A stretch of 52,235 nt of DNA from an uncultured Coriobacteriaceae bacterium. GTDB lineage: Bacteria > Actinomycetota > Coriobacteriia > Coriobacteriales > Atopobiaceae. The notes beneath the pieces were generated by a model. It was given only the letters and a program-made list of their open reading frames with translations. It did no database searches and was not told where the DNA came from. The stretch spans positions 1 through 52,235 of the forward strand of contig CADBJR010000019.1 in assembly GCA_902795065.1 (NCBI GenBank), read 5' to 3'. A program made the position numbers and the translations under genes. This document shows, piece by piece, positions 40,324 through 47,970 of the stretch (within the stretch, counting starts at the first letter, position 1; every line of letters starts with the position of its first letter).

Positions 40324-41223
40324 ATGAAGGCGGAAGGGTACGTTCGTCCGGCATCGCTCGCCGAGGCTGCGGCCGCCCGCGCTGAGGGCGGAATCATCAT
40401 CGCCGGCGGCACCGACGTCATGGTCAAGGGCCGCGCGCGCGGCGTCTACGCAGGCAGGACGCTCGTCGATGTGTCGAAGCTCGAGGAGCTGCGGCAGGTG
40501 CGCGAGCGGGACGGCGCGGTGGAGATCGGCGCCGCCTGCACGCTTGCCGAGCTGTGCGAGCACCCGCTCATCGCCGGGAAGCTTCCGCTGCTCGCGGACG
40601 CCTGCGCGCACGTGGGCGGCGTCCAGATCCGCAACCGTGCGACCATCGGCGGCAACGTCGTGAACGCGTGCCCCGCCTCCGACGTCATCCCCGCGCTCAT
40701 GGTGCTCGGCGCCCGCGTGCGCACGACCGCGCGCGAGGGCATGCTTGTGCGCACCTGCTATTTCCCGGACGCGGCTGCCAAGAAGACCGTGCTCGAATCC
40801 GATGAGCTCGTGGTCTCGCTCATCGTGCCCGTGCCGCCCGAGGGTGCGTGCTGGCTCTTCCACAAGCTCACGCGCACGCAGGGCATCGGCCTCGCGCGCC
40901 TCAACATCGCCCTCCTGAATCCTGCCAAAGGGACAGGTTATTTGACAGAAAAGCTGATGAATCCTGTCAAAGGGACAGGTTATTTGACAGAAAAGCCGAT
41001 TAACGAGATCGCCGCGAGCGTGGGCGGGCTGTTCCCGAAGCCGTGCGTGCTGCACGTCTCGTCGCCCGAGGACGCGAGGGCCCAGCTCGCCGAGAAGATC
41101 GCCGCCGAGTGCGCCGCGCTCGTCGACTACGACTACAAATCCCGCGTGGCGCCGGCGCTGCTCGCCGACGCCGTCGCAGCCCTGTTGGCAGGGGAGACAC
41201 TCGAGAGGAAGAGGCGCGCATGA
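40324..41223 (+). CDS. Molybdenum hydroxylase FAD subunit with in-frame repeat insertion
   Basis: A 299-residue FAD-binding subunit of the CoxM/XdhB/YgfM type. FAD contacts are IIIAGGTDVMVKGR (about 24-38) and IRNRATIGGNVVNACPASD (about 100-120). Residues 199-226 are two tandem 14-residue units (NPAKGTGYLTEKLM, then NPVKGTGYLTEKPI) encoded by palindromic repeats inserted in frame in the C-terminal domain. The rest of that domain resumes at NEIAASVGGLFPKP. Whether folding survives is unknown. RBS GGGAGG overlaps the preceding stop. Its stop overlaps the amidohydrolase start. Confidence 0.88.
   Translation: MKAEGYVRPASLAEAAAARAEGGIIIAGGTDVMVKGRARGVYAGRTLVDVSKLEELRQVRERDGAVEIGAACTLAELCEHPLIAGKLPLLADACAHVGGVQIRNRATIGGNVVNACPASDVIPALMVLGARVRTTAREGMLVRTCYFPDAAAKKTVLESDELVVSLIVPVPPEGACWLFHKLTRTQGIGLARLNIALLNPAKGTGYLTEKLMNPVKGTGYLTEKPINEIAASVGGLFPKPCVLHVSSPEDARAQLAEKIAAECAALVDYDYKSRVAPALLADAVAALLAGETLERKRRA
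40918..41001. repeat. Two tandem 42-base palindromic repeats inside a coding gene
   Basis: Copies 40918-40959 and 40960-41001 differ at a few bases. Each contains CCTGTCAAAGGGACAGG (the first has CCTGCC) followed by TTATTTGACAG. The core can fold two ways: CCTGTC with GACAGG, or CTGTCAAA with TTTGACAG. The 42-base period preserves the reading frame and adds 28 residues to the FAD subunit. The same core recurs at 43551-43655 and, inverted, at 48442-48472. Confidence 0.9.
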
Positions 41224-42488
41224 TTGCGATCAAGGCAGCTTGGGTCATCGTCTCGGCCGACGACGTGCGCGAGCGCGCGGCCGTCCTCATCGACGGATCG
41301 CGCGTGGCGGACGTGGTGCCGTGGGAGCAGATCCCCGCGGGCAGCACGGTCGTCGACCGCAGCCGCGCCATCGTCCACCCCGGCTTCGTGAACGCCCACG
41401 AGCACCAGTACGGCCTGCTCAGCCACGGCATCCCGCAGGTGGGTGAGGTCGTCGACTTCGACTCGTTCCTGCGCGCGTACTGGTGGCCCGCCATCGAGGA
41501 CCGCATCCGCAAGGAGCAGGTCCTCATCACGAGCCGCGCGTCGATGGCGGAGATGATCCACAGCGGCATCACGGCGTTCTGCGACTGCCTCGAGGGGCCG
41601 CTCACCGAGGGCGACACCCTCATCGCGCAAGGCGAGGCCATCGAGGCCGCCGGCATGCGCGCGGGCGCGGCGTGCCTGCGCCAGAACGCCGAGGCCGTTG
41701 ACCACTTCGCGGCGCGCGGCGGGCTCGTGCGCGGCGCCATCTGCACGCACACCACCTTCACTTGCCCCGAGCGCATGATCGCACGCGCTGCCGAGCTCGC
41801 TGCCGAGCGCGGCGCCATCCTGCAGTTCCACCTGTCCGAGAGCAAGTACGAGGGCGAATGGACCGCGGCGCACCTGGGCCGCACGCCTGTCTCGATCTAC
41901 GAGAGCGCCGGCGCGCTCGGTCCTAACACGCTCGCGGCGCAGGTCGTCAAGACCACGCCCGCGGAGCTCGAGGTGCTGCTCGCGCACGGCGTGAAGACGG
42001 CGCACCTGCCCATCTCCAACTGCGAGGTGGGCGGCGGCGTGGCGCCCGTGCCGCGCATGCTCGAGATGGGCTTCCGCACGGCGCTCGGCACCGACGGCTA
42101 CATCAACGACTTCTACCAGGTCATGCGCGCGGCGTGCCTCATCCACAAGGCGTGGGCCGAGAACACCGTGGTCATGCCCGCGCGCGAGGTGTTCCGCATG
42201 GCGACGGCCAACGGCGCCGAGGCCCTGCACCTCTCCGACGTGGGCACGCTCGAGCCGGGCATGCAGGCCGACCTCGTGGTGTACGAGGACGCGCAGTTCA
42301 CGCCCGTGGAGCGCCACAACATCTTCGACCAGCTGGTCATCTTCGGCAACAGCAACAACGTGCGCGACGTCTACGTGGCGGGCCGCGCGATCCTGGAGGA
42401 CGACATCCTCACGACCATCGACGAGGAGCGCGCGTTCGCGGAGCTGCGCGCGTGCGCCGACGCGTTCTGGAAGGGCATGGTGGCGTAG
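41220..42488 (+). CDS. SsnA-like metal-dependent amidohydrolase/deaminase
   Basis: A 422-residue amidohydrolase of the chlorohydrolase/SsnA group. Metal and catalytic residues are the HxH-type pair in FVNAHEHQYG, a histidine in FHLSESKYEGE with its HxxE glutamate, a third metal-site histidine in AHLPISN, and the aspartate in LGTDGYINDF. The C-terminal NIFDQLVIFGNSNNVRDVYV is typical of SsnA. In E. coli, ssnA lies with ygfM and xdhD; here it overlaps the FAD gene by ATGA. Hydrolytic deamination of a purine or pyrimidine-like ring is the likely reaction. Confidence 0.85.
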   Translation: MIAIKAAWVIVSADDVRERAAVLIDGSRVADVVPWEQIPAGSTVVDRSRAIVHPGFVNAHEHQYGLLSHGIPQVGEVVDFDSFLRAYWWPAIEDRIRKEQVLITSRASMAEMIHSGITAFCDCLEGPLTEGDTLIAQGEAIEAAGMRAGAACLRQNAEAVDHFAARGGLVRGAICTHTTFTCPERMIARAAELAAERGAILQFHLSESKYEGEWTAAHLGRTPVSIYESAGALGPNTLAAQVVKTTPAELEVLLAHGVKTAHLPISNCEVGGGVAPVPRMLEMGFRTALGTDGYINDFYQVMRAACLIHKAWAENTVVMPAREVFRMATANGAEALHLSDVGTLEPGMQADLVVYEDAQFTPVERHNIFDQLVIFGNSNNVRDVYVAGRAILEDDILTTIDEERAFAELRACADAFWKGMVA

Positions 42489-43577
42489 ATGAAGACCACG
42501 TTCCTCGGCCACGAGCTGCAGTCGCCCATCATCGTGGGGTCGAGCCCCGCGAGCTTCGGCGCCGACGCGATGATCCGCTGCCACGAGGCGGGCGCCGGCG
42601 CGGTGGTGTGCAAGACCATCAACCGCAACGCCGCCGAGAACCCCGACCTGCACATGGTGGTCGCCGGGCGCGAGACGCTCATGAACTGCGAGAAGTGGAC
42701 CGACTTCCCGATGGAGCGCTGGCTCGACGACGAGATGCCGCGCGCCGTCGCGGCGGGCGTGACGTGCATCGCGAGCGTGGGCCACGGCATCGAGGACTCG
42801 CGCCTCTGCGTGGAGCGGCTCGAAGAGATCGGCGTCATGGCCATCGAGCTCGTGAGCTACACCGACGACACGGTGCTGCCGATGCTCGAGGACACCAAGC
42901 GGCGCGTGGACATTCCCGTGATCGTGAAGCTCTCGCCCAACAGCGCGGACCTCATGGGGCACGCGCGGCGCTGCGTCGACGCGGGCGCCGACGCGCTCAC
43001 TGCCTGCGATTCCATCGGTCCGGCGATGCGGATCGACATCGAGACGGGCAAGCCCTTCATGGGCGGCGCGGACGGTTGCGGCTGGCTCACGGGCGCCGCC
43101 ATCTTCCCGTTCACCGTGGCGCGTATCGCGGCGCTGCGGCAGGCGCTGCCCGAGGTCCCGATCATCGGCCTCGGCGGCATCACGGCCTGGCAGGACGGCA
43201 TCGAGTTCGTGCAGGCGGGCGCCGACGCGATGGGGCTCGCGAGCGCGGCGATCCTCCATGGGCCCGGCTTCATCACCCGCATGAACGCGCGGGTGGATGC
43301 GTGGTGCGCCGAGCATGACGTGACGGACCTCGCGCAGATCCGCGGACGCGTGCTGGAGCACCTGCCGGTTGTGCAGGAGGACGGCTACGAGATGTGCTTC
43401 GACTTCGGGAAGTGCCGTCACTGCAATGCCTGCGTCACGGCGTGCGCCTACGCGGCGCGCAGCTTCGACGAGGGCGGATTCGCACAGGTGGACGAGGCGC
43501 TCTGCCGCCACTGCGGCCTCTGCGTATCGGTCTGCTCCTTCGGCGCCCTCAACCTGTCAAAGGGACAGGTTATTTGA
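42489..43577 (+). CDS. PreA-like dihydroorotate/dihydropyrimidine dehydrogenase with 2[4Fe-4S] domain
   Basis: A 362-residue flavoprotein. Residues 1-300 form a DHOD-type FMN barrel (SPIIVGSSPASFGAD, VKLSPNSADL, IIGLGGITAWQDGIEFVQAG). Residues 320-355 hold two CxxCxxCxxxC ferredoxin clusters (CRHCNACVTAC, CRHCGLCVSVC). This is the layout of PreA, the NAD-dependent dihydropyrimidine dehydrogenase subunit. The last eight residues (NLSKGQVI) and the TGA stop are supplied by the first palindromic repeat of the array at 43551, so the native C terminus has been replaced. It directly follows the amidohydrolase stop. Confidence 0.87.
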   Translation: MKTTFLGHELQSPIIVGSSPASFGADAMIRCHEAGAGAVVCKTINRNAAENPDLHMVVAGRETLMNCEKWTDFPMERWLDDEMPRAVAAGVTCIASVGHGIEDSRLCVERLEEIGVMAIELVSYTDDTVLPMLEDTKRRVDIPVIVKLSPNSADLMGHARRCVDAGADALTACDSIGPAMRIDIETGKPFMGGADGCGWLTGAAIFPFTVARIAALRQALPEVPIIGLGGITAWQDGIEFVQAGADAMGLASAAILHGPGFITRMNARVDAWCAEHDVTDLAQIRGRVLEHLPVVQEDGYEMCFDFGKCRHCNACVTACAYAARSFDEGGFAQVDEALCRHCGLCVSVCSFGALNLSKGQVI

Positions 43578-43681
43578 CAGAACACGCACAGAAACCTGTC
43601 AAAGGGACAGGTTATTTGACAGAAACCTGTCAAAGGGACAGGTTATTTGACAGAACACGCACAGGGGGACAGGTTGCCTGA
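43551..43681. repeat. Array of three palindromic repeats plus a partial copy
   Basis: Full copies at 43551-43582, 43593-43624 and 43624-43655 (core CCTGTCAAAGGGACAGG), with the spacer ACACGCAC between copies 1 and 2 and again after copy 3; then the partial GGGGGACAGGTTGCCTGAC to 43681. The first copy forms the end of the PreA-like gene. Spacers are short and nearly identical, unlike CRISPR. Confidence 0.9.
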
Positions 43682-43717
43682 CGGGTCCCTGCTGCCCCTA
43701 TCGTCCATCTCGAGAGG

Positions 43718-44500
43718 TCAGCCGAGCGCCACGTCGAGCGCCATCATGACGGTGAACCCGAACGCGAACATGAGCACCGGCAGGTGCGAGTGCTCGCCCT
43801 CCGCCATCTGGGGCACCAGCTCCTCCACCACCACGTACATCATGGCGCCGGCGGCGAAGCTCAGCAGGTAGGGCATCCACGGGACCAGCTGCCGGGCGAA
43901 CGCGATGGTCAGCAGCGCCGCCAGCGGTTCGACTATGCCGGAAGCGGTGCCCTTGGCGAACGCCTGCATCCTGCTCGACCCTTCGGCGCGGAGCGGGAGC
44001 GAGATGATGGCGCCCTCGGGGAAGTTCTGGATGGCGATGCCCAGCGCCAGCGTCGCGGCTCCCGCCAGCGTGACGGCGGATTCCCCGGCGAGCCAGCCGG
44101 CGAACACGACGCCCACGGCCATGCCCTCGGGGATGTTGTGGAGCGTAACGGCGAGCACCATGAGGGTGGTGCGCGCCAGATCGGTGCGGGGTCCCTCCGC
44201 CTCGTCCTCGCCCAAGTGCAGATGGGGGATGGCGCGGTCGAGCGCGAGGATGAACAGCGTGCCCGCCCAGAACCCGACGAACGCGGGCATCCACGCCATG
44301 CGGCCCAGCATCTCCGAGCCGTCGAGGGCGGGCTGCAGCAGGCTCCAGATCGAGGCGGCGACCATGACGCCCGCGGCGAAGCCCGCGAGCGAGCGCTCCA
44401 GCAGCGCGGAGAGGCTGCCGCGCATGACGAACACGCAGGCAGCTCCCAGCGTGGTGCCCAGGAACGGCACGAGCAGACCCATGATCGCCTCGGTGGGCAT
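43718..44500 (-). CDS. ZIP-family metal transporter
   Basis: A 260-residue membrane protein with eight predicted helices. The metal path is marked by TLHNIPEGMAVGVV and AIQNFPEGAIISLPL in helices 4 and 5, which define ZIP (ZupT-like) transporters for zinc, iron or related divalent ions. The loop between helices 3 and 4 has DRAIPHLHLGEDEAEG, a histidine/acidic segment that may bind metal. It is the last of a run of minus-strand genes and starts 12 bases after the methyltransferase stop. Confidence 0.92.
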   Translation of the reverse strand: MPTEAIMGLLVPFLGTTLGAACVFVMRGSLSALLERSLAGFAAGVMVAASIWSLLQPALDGSEMLGRMAWMPAFVGFWAGTLFILALDRAIPHLHLGEDEAEGPRTDLARTTLMVLAVTLHNIPEGMAVGVVFAGWLAGESAVTLAGAATLALGIAIQNFPEGAIISLPLRAEGSSRMQAFAKGTASGIVEPLAALLTIAFARQLVPWMPYLLSFAAGAMMYVVVEELVPQMAEGEHSHLPVLMFAFGFTVMMALDVALG

Positions 44501-44512
44501 CTGCGTCCTCCC

Positions 44513-45352
44513 TTACCGCGCGAACTCCACGCGCACGATGCTCATGTGCACGAGGCTGTCCGAAAGCTTCGCCAGCAGCGCGTTGAGCAGGCCGTATCGT
44601 CTGCCCAGCGGCCGATAGCCGTTCATGTAGCTCCTCGCGGTCACGCTAGCGAAGCGGTCGCTCCACGGTCCGAGCTCGCGCGCGGCGTCGTCCGTGCAGA
44701 AGTACGCGCCGATGTCCGCCATGCCGGTCTGGTCGAGGACGGTCTTCGCCATGAGCTTGAGGCCGAAGCGGTTGACCGTATCGAACGCCACCGCGCCTCC
44801 GGGGAAGCGCTCCGCCATGGCGCGGAGCAGCCTGCGGATCTGCTCGGTGGTGAAGTAGTAGAACACGCCGGCCGCCACGAAGACCGCCCCATGGCTGCCG
44901 TCGATCTCGTCGAACCACGAGAAGTCGTTGAGGTCGCAGGGCAGGTTGCGCTCGCGATCGCCCGCGGGCATGAGCTGGTCGCGCACGGCGATGACATCGG
45001 GGAAGTCGAGGTTGTAGCCGCGTGCCATGCCGTTGTCCACGCGCGAGAACACGTCGAGGAGCCCGGCGCCCATGTTGACGACGGCAGCCTGCGGATGCTC
45101 GGCGAGATAGGCGCGCGCCTCCTCGCAGAGGTCGTATTCGCGCTGCGCCACCTCGAGCGCGCCGAACTGCCCGAACCTGGTGTCCATGAGGCGCTTCTGG
45201 TCTCTGAAGTCGTAGTCCACGCGGTCAACGATCGCACCTGTGTTCACGCCGTCGTAGAGCTCCGGATGCATCTGCGCGAGTACGTGGCGGGCGTAGAGGG
45301 GGATGACGAGCGTCTCCTGCACCGAGCCCTTTTCGATGGCGATCCTGTCCAT
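44513..45352 (-). CDS. TcmP/leucine-carboxyl-type SAM-dependent O-methyltransferase
   Basis: A 279-residue class I methyltransferase of the LCM/TcmP group. SAM-binding features are AVVNMGAGLLDVFSRVD (motif I), YNLDFPDVIAVRDQL (acidic strand) and FVAAGVFYYFTTEQ (motif IV). Typical substrates are carboxyl or hydroxyl groups of small molecules; none can be named. GGAAGGA precedes the ATG. It is probably co-transcribed with the ZIP gene downstream, and separated from the MATE gene by the large palindrome at 45427. Confidence 0.82.
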   Translation of the reverse strand: MDRIAIEKGSVQETLVIPLYARHVLAQMHPELYDGVNTGAIVDRVDYDFRDQKRLMDTRFGQFGALEVAQREYDLCEEARAYLAEHPQAAVVNMGAGLLDVFSRVDNGMARGYNLDFPDVIAVRDQLMPAGDRERNLPCDLNDFSWFDEIDGSHGAVFVAAGVFYYFTTEQIRRLLRAMAERFPGGAVAFDTVNRFGLKLMAKTVLDQTGMADIGAYFCTDDAARELGPWSDRFASVTARSYMNGYRPLGRRYGLLNALLAKLSDSLVHMSIVRVEFAR

Positions 45353-45426
45353 GCTGGTCCTTCCGCGTGGTGCTTGCTGTTTGTCCGTAAAGTAAGATAT
45401 AGCTAACTAATGCTGAACGCAAGTTC

Positions 45427-45529
45427 CGCGCAGGGGGACAGGTTGTTCGTTCCCTTTCGGCACAGGGGGACGGGTTTGAAACCCGTCCCCCTGTGCCGAA
45501 AGGGAACGAACAACCTGTCCCCCTGCGCG
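45427..45529. repeat. 103-base perfect palindrome, GGGACAGGTT family
   Basis: Left arm 45427-45477 is the exact reverse complement of 45479-45529, with a single G at 45478 in the centre. The arms carry GGGGGACAGGTTGTTCG and GGGGGACGGGTTT. It touches the TAA of the MATE gene and lies between two minus-strand genes, so the RNA would form a 51-bp stem. No open frame inside. Confidence 0.93.
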
Positions 45530-46945
45530 TTACGAGATGACCGAGGTCTCCAGCCACCTGCCGCGGCGGATGCGCACGAGGAAGACGATGCCGCGGACGA
45601 TGAGTTCCGTCGCCATGCCCAGCCAGATGCCCGCGAGGCCGATGCGCGGCGCGAGGAACCACGCCATCGGCAGCCTGATGATCCACACGGTCGCGAGGCC
45701 GATGACGCTCGGGATGAACGTGTCGCCGACGCCGCGGAAGATGCCCACGCCCACGATCGACGCCGCGTAGAGCGGCTCGGCGAACGCCTCGATGCGCAGC
45801 GCGGTCACGCCCAGCGCCCGCACGGTCTCGTCGGGGGTGAGCAGCGCCATGATGGCGGGGGCGAAGATGAACAGCAGCACGCCCATCACGCCCATGAGCA
45901 CCATGCCCAGCACCAGCGACGCATCGGAGAAGCGCTTGGCGATGTCCTTGCGATCCGCGCCGACCGCCTGCCCCACCAGCGTGGTCGCGGCGGCGGCGAT
46001 GCCGAACCCGGGCATGTAGCAGACCCCCTCGGCGGTGATGGAGAGCGAATGCGCGGCGAGCGCGTTGGTCCCGAGCGGCGAGACGAACACCGTGAGCACG
46101 ACCAGCGCGAAGTTCATCGCGATGCGCTCGAGGAACATCGGCGCGGCGATCTTGGTGGCTCCCTGCAGGCACGTGCGCCTCAGGCGCCAGCTGCCGCCCA
46201 GCTTGAGGGCGAGGATGGGCGAGCGCACGAGCAGCGCCAGCCCCATGCCGAGGGTGGCGCACGTATCGGCGAGCACGGTTCCGAGCGCGGCGCCCGGCAC
46301 CCCGAGGCCCGCGCCGGGGATGTGGATGGCGAGGCTGCCGAGCGAAAAATCGATGCCCGGGAAGATGAGCAGCGCGTTGAAGACCACGTCGAGGACGCAC
46401 GCCGCGATGGTGAGCCGGCTCGGCGTCTCCATGTCGCCCGAGCACTGCAGGCCGCCCGCGAAGACACGGTTCAGCGCCCAGAGCGGCATCGTGATGGAGA
46501 ACCAGAAGAAGTAGTCGCGCGCGCCGGCCCATGTCTCGGGTGCGCCGCCCAGCCAGTGGGGGAGCGGCTCCGCGATCGCCAGTCCGATGGCCATCATGGC
46601 CAGGCCGAAGAGCAGCGAGACGATCATCGACTGCCGGAGCACGCCGCGCGCCTCATCGTGGCGGCCCGCGCCGACGAGCTGCGCGATCTGGACGTTGAAG
46701 CCCATGGAGACGCAGAAGCACATGCCGCTCATGAGCCAGACGCTCGTGTTGACGAGACCCACCGAGGCGGATGCCACGGGTCCGAGGCTGCCCACCATGC
46801 CCGCGTCGATGTAGCTGATCACCTGGACGCTGATCTCGGAGAGGATCATGGGGATGCTCATCAGGATGACGGTGCGGACGAGCTCGCCGCGCGTGGGCGT
46901 GTAGCCCGCGCGAAGCCTATCGATGTCCAGCTCGCCCACTGCCAT
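45530..46945 (-). CDS. MATE-family efflux transporter
   Basis: A 471-residue polytopic membrane protein with 12 predicted helices in two similar halves. Conserved MATE stretches are MILSEISVQVISYIDAGMVG in helix 1, VGLVNTSVWLM, NALAAHSLSITAEG and the FRGVGDTFIPSVIG loop. It exports cationic or drug-like compounds using sodium or proton gradients; the substrate is unknown. ATG 46945 follows AGGG at a suitable distance; a longer frame starting at TTG 46978 is less likely. Its stop is flush with the 103-base palindrome. Confidence 0.9.
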   Translation of the reverse strand: MAVGELDIDRLRAGYTPTRGELVRTVILMSIPMILSEISVQVISYIDAGMVGSLGPVASASVGLVNTSVWLMSGMCFCVSMGFNVQIAQLVGAGRHDEARGVLRQSMIVSLLFGLAMMAIGLAIAEPLPHWLGGAPETWAGARDYFFWFSITMPLWALNRVFAGGLQCSGDMETPSRLTIAACVLDVVFNALLIFPGIDFSLGSLAIHIPGAGLGVPGAALGTVLADTCATLGMGLALLVRSPILALKLGGSWRLRRTCLQGATKIAAPMFLERIAMNFALVVLTVFVSPLGTNALAAHSLSITAEGVCYMPGFGIAAAATTLVGQAVGADRKDIAKRFSDASLVLGMVLMGVMGVLLFIFAPAIMALLTPDETVRALGVTALRIEAFAEPLYAASIVGVGIFRGVGDTFIPSVIGLATVWIIRLPMAWFLAPRIGLAGIWLGMATELIVRGIVFLVRIRRGRWLETSVIS

Positions 46946-47033
46946 GCGTGCATCCCTGCTGCTCAAGCGATTCCCCAAGAGATGGTACGTCTACGGGCCG
47001 CCCGTTGATAGAGGGCGGAATGCCCCGCGCCTC

Positions 47034-47771
47034 TCAGCTGCGCGTGAACGTACCTCCGATGCCCCAGCTCCAGGTTCCGCCGACGCCCGCGCTGGTGGCG
47101 CCGAGCTCGAAGTGGAGCTTCGCGATGCCCAGGTCGAGCAGCTCGATCCCGCTCTTGACGGAGGGCAGCGTGGCTGCGATGCCGCCGGGCGTGTCGATGA
47201 AGACCCAAGGCTGGCCGTTCACCGCCGACGGCCCCTTGATGACGGCGTCGATGGCGGCGCGGACGGCTGCGGAGGCGACGTTGTAGCCTGCATAGACGTC
47301 GGTCGGCTTCTTGTCGCGCCTGCGCAGGGCGGCCCGCACGGTGCGCTGCTTGAGGGGCGTCTTGGGGGCGGGGTATCCGACGGGGATGACGGCGTGCAGC
47401 TCCTCGCCGGGCTCGAGCGACACGTGCGCGGATGCGCGGTCGTAGGTGCCGGCGACCCAGCAGGTTCCGAGGCCGAGCTGCGTCGCGAACAGGATGACCT
47501 TCTCGCCGTAGTAGCCCAGGCGGTCGCGCGACTCCTCGTCGGTTCTGGCGATGTAGGCGATATAGGTGCTGGGCTGGCCGGCGAACATCGCCTTGGCGAG
47601 CTTGAGGTCGGCGCCGCCGTTCTCGGGGCGCATGAGCACCATGCGGACATTGCCCGCGGCGTTGCACTCCGCGATGCACGCCTCCAGCTGGTCGAGCTTC
47701 TCGGCCTCGATCGTGCGGCCGTCGTATGCCCTGCACGAGATGCGCGTGTCGATCGCCTGCATGATGTCCAT
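47034..47771 (-). CDS. Nitroreductase-family protein (tandem-half type)
   Basis: A 245-residue FMN-dependent protein of the TM-nitroreductase group, in which the fold is distributed over both halves. It opens with MQAIDTRISCRAYDGRTIE; later GLGTCWVAGTYDRA and AAIDAVIKGPSAVNGQPWVF (the second FMN-contact half) are recognisable. Substrate unknown. It lies 88 bases upstream of the MATE gene, same strand, and may be co-transcribed with it. Confidence 0.83.
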   Translation of the reverse strand: MDIMQAIDTRISCRAYDGRTIEAEKLDQLEACIAECNAAGNVRMVLMRPENGGADLKLAKAMFAGQPSTYIAYIARTDEESRDRLGYYGEKVILFATQLGLGTCWVAGTYDRASAHVSLEPGEELHAVIPVGYPAPKTPLKQRTVRAALRRRDKKPTDVYAGYNVASAAVRAAIDAVIKGPSAVNGQPWVFIDTPGGIAATLPSVKSGIELLDLGIAKLHFELGATSAGVGGTWSWGIGGTFTRS

Positions 47772-47823
47772 CTGCGTAACCCCCTTAACTATCTCTGCAC
47801 TGAAAACAGCATAGCACCGCCGT

Positions 47824-47898
47824 GTGACAATTCTCCTCGTAGGACTTTTGTCAAGGTGACGAGCACCTTGACAAAAGTCCTACGAGGAGAATTGTCAC
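47824..47898. repeat. 75-base inverted repeat with 35-base perfect arms
   Basis: Arms 47824-47858 and 47864-47898 flank a 5-base loop. They contain GTGACAATTCTCCTCG and TTTTGTCAAGGTG. It is unrelated in core to the GGGACGGTTCC family but has similar architecture. It sits in the divergent region between the nitroreductase and the fused hydroxylase genes, so it overlaps any promoter there. Confidence 0.9.
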
Positions 47899-47970
47899 GC
47901 CAGGATGTTGTATCGTTAGAGGGTGATACTGGGCTCGTGCGGGGTGTCGGCCCGCGCTGGAGGTACTGCC

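Noticed and set aside
43551-43681. CRISPR array
   Set aside because: Repeats are palindromic with only 0-10 base spacers that are nearly identical, and no cas genes are present.
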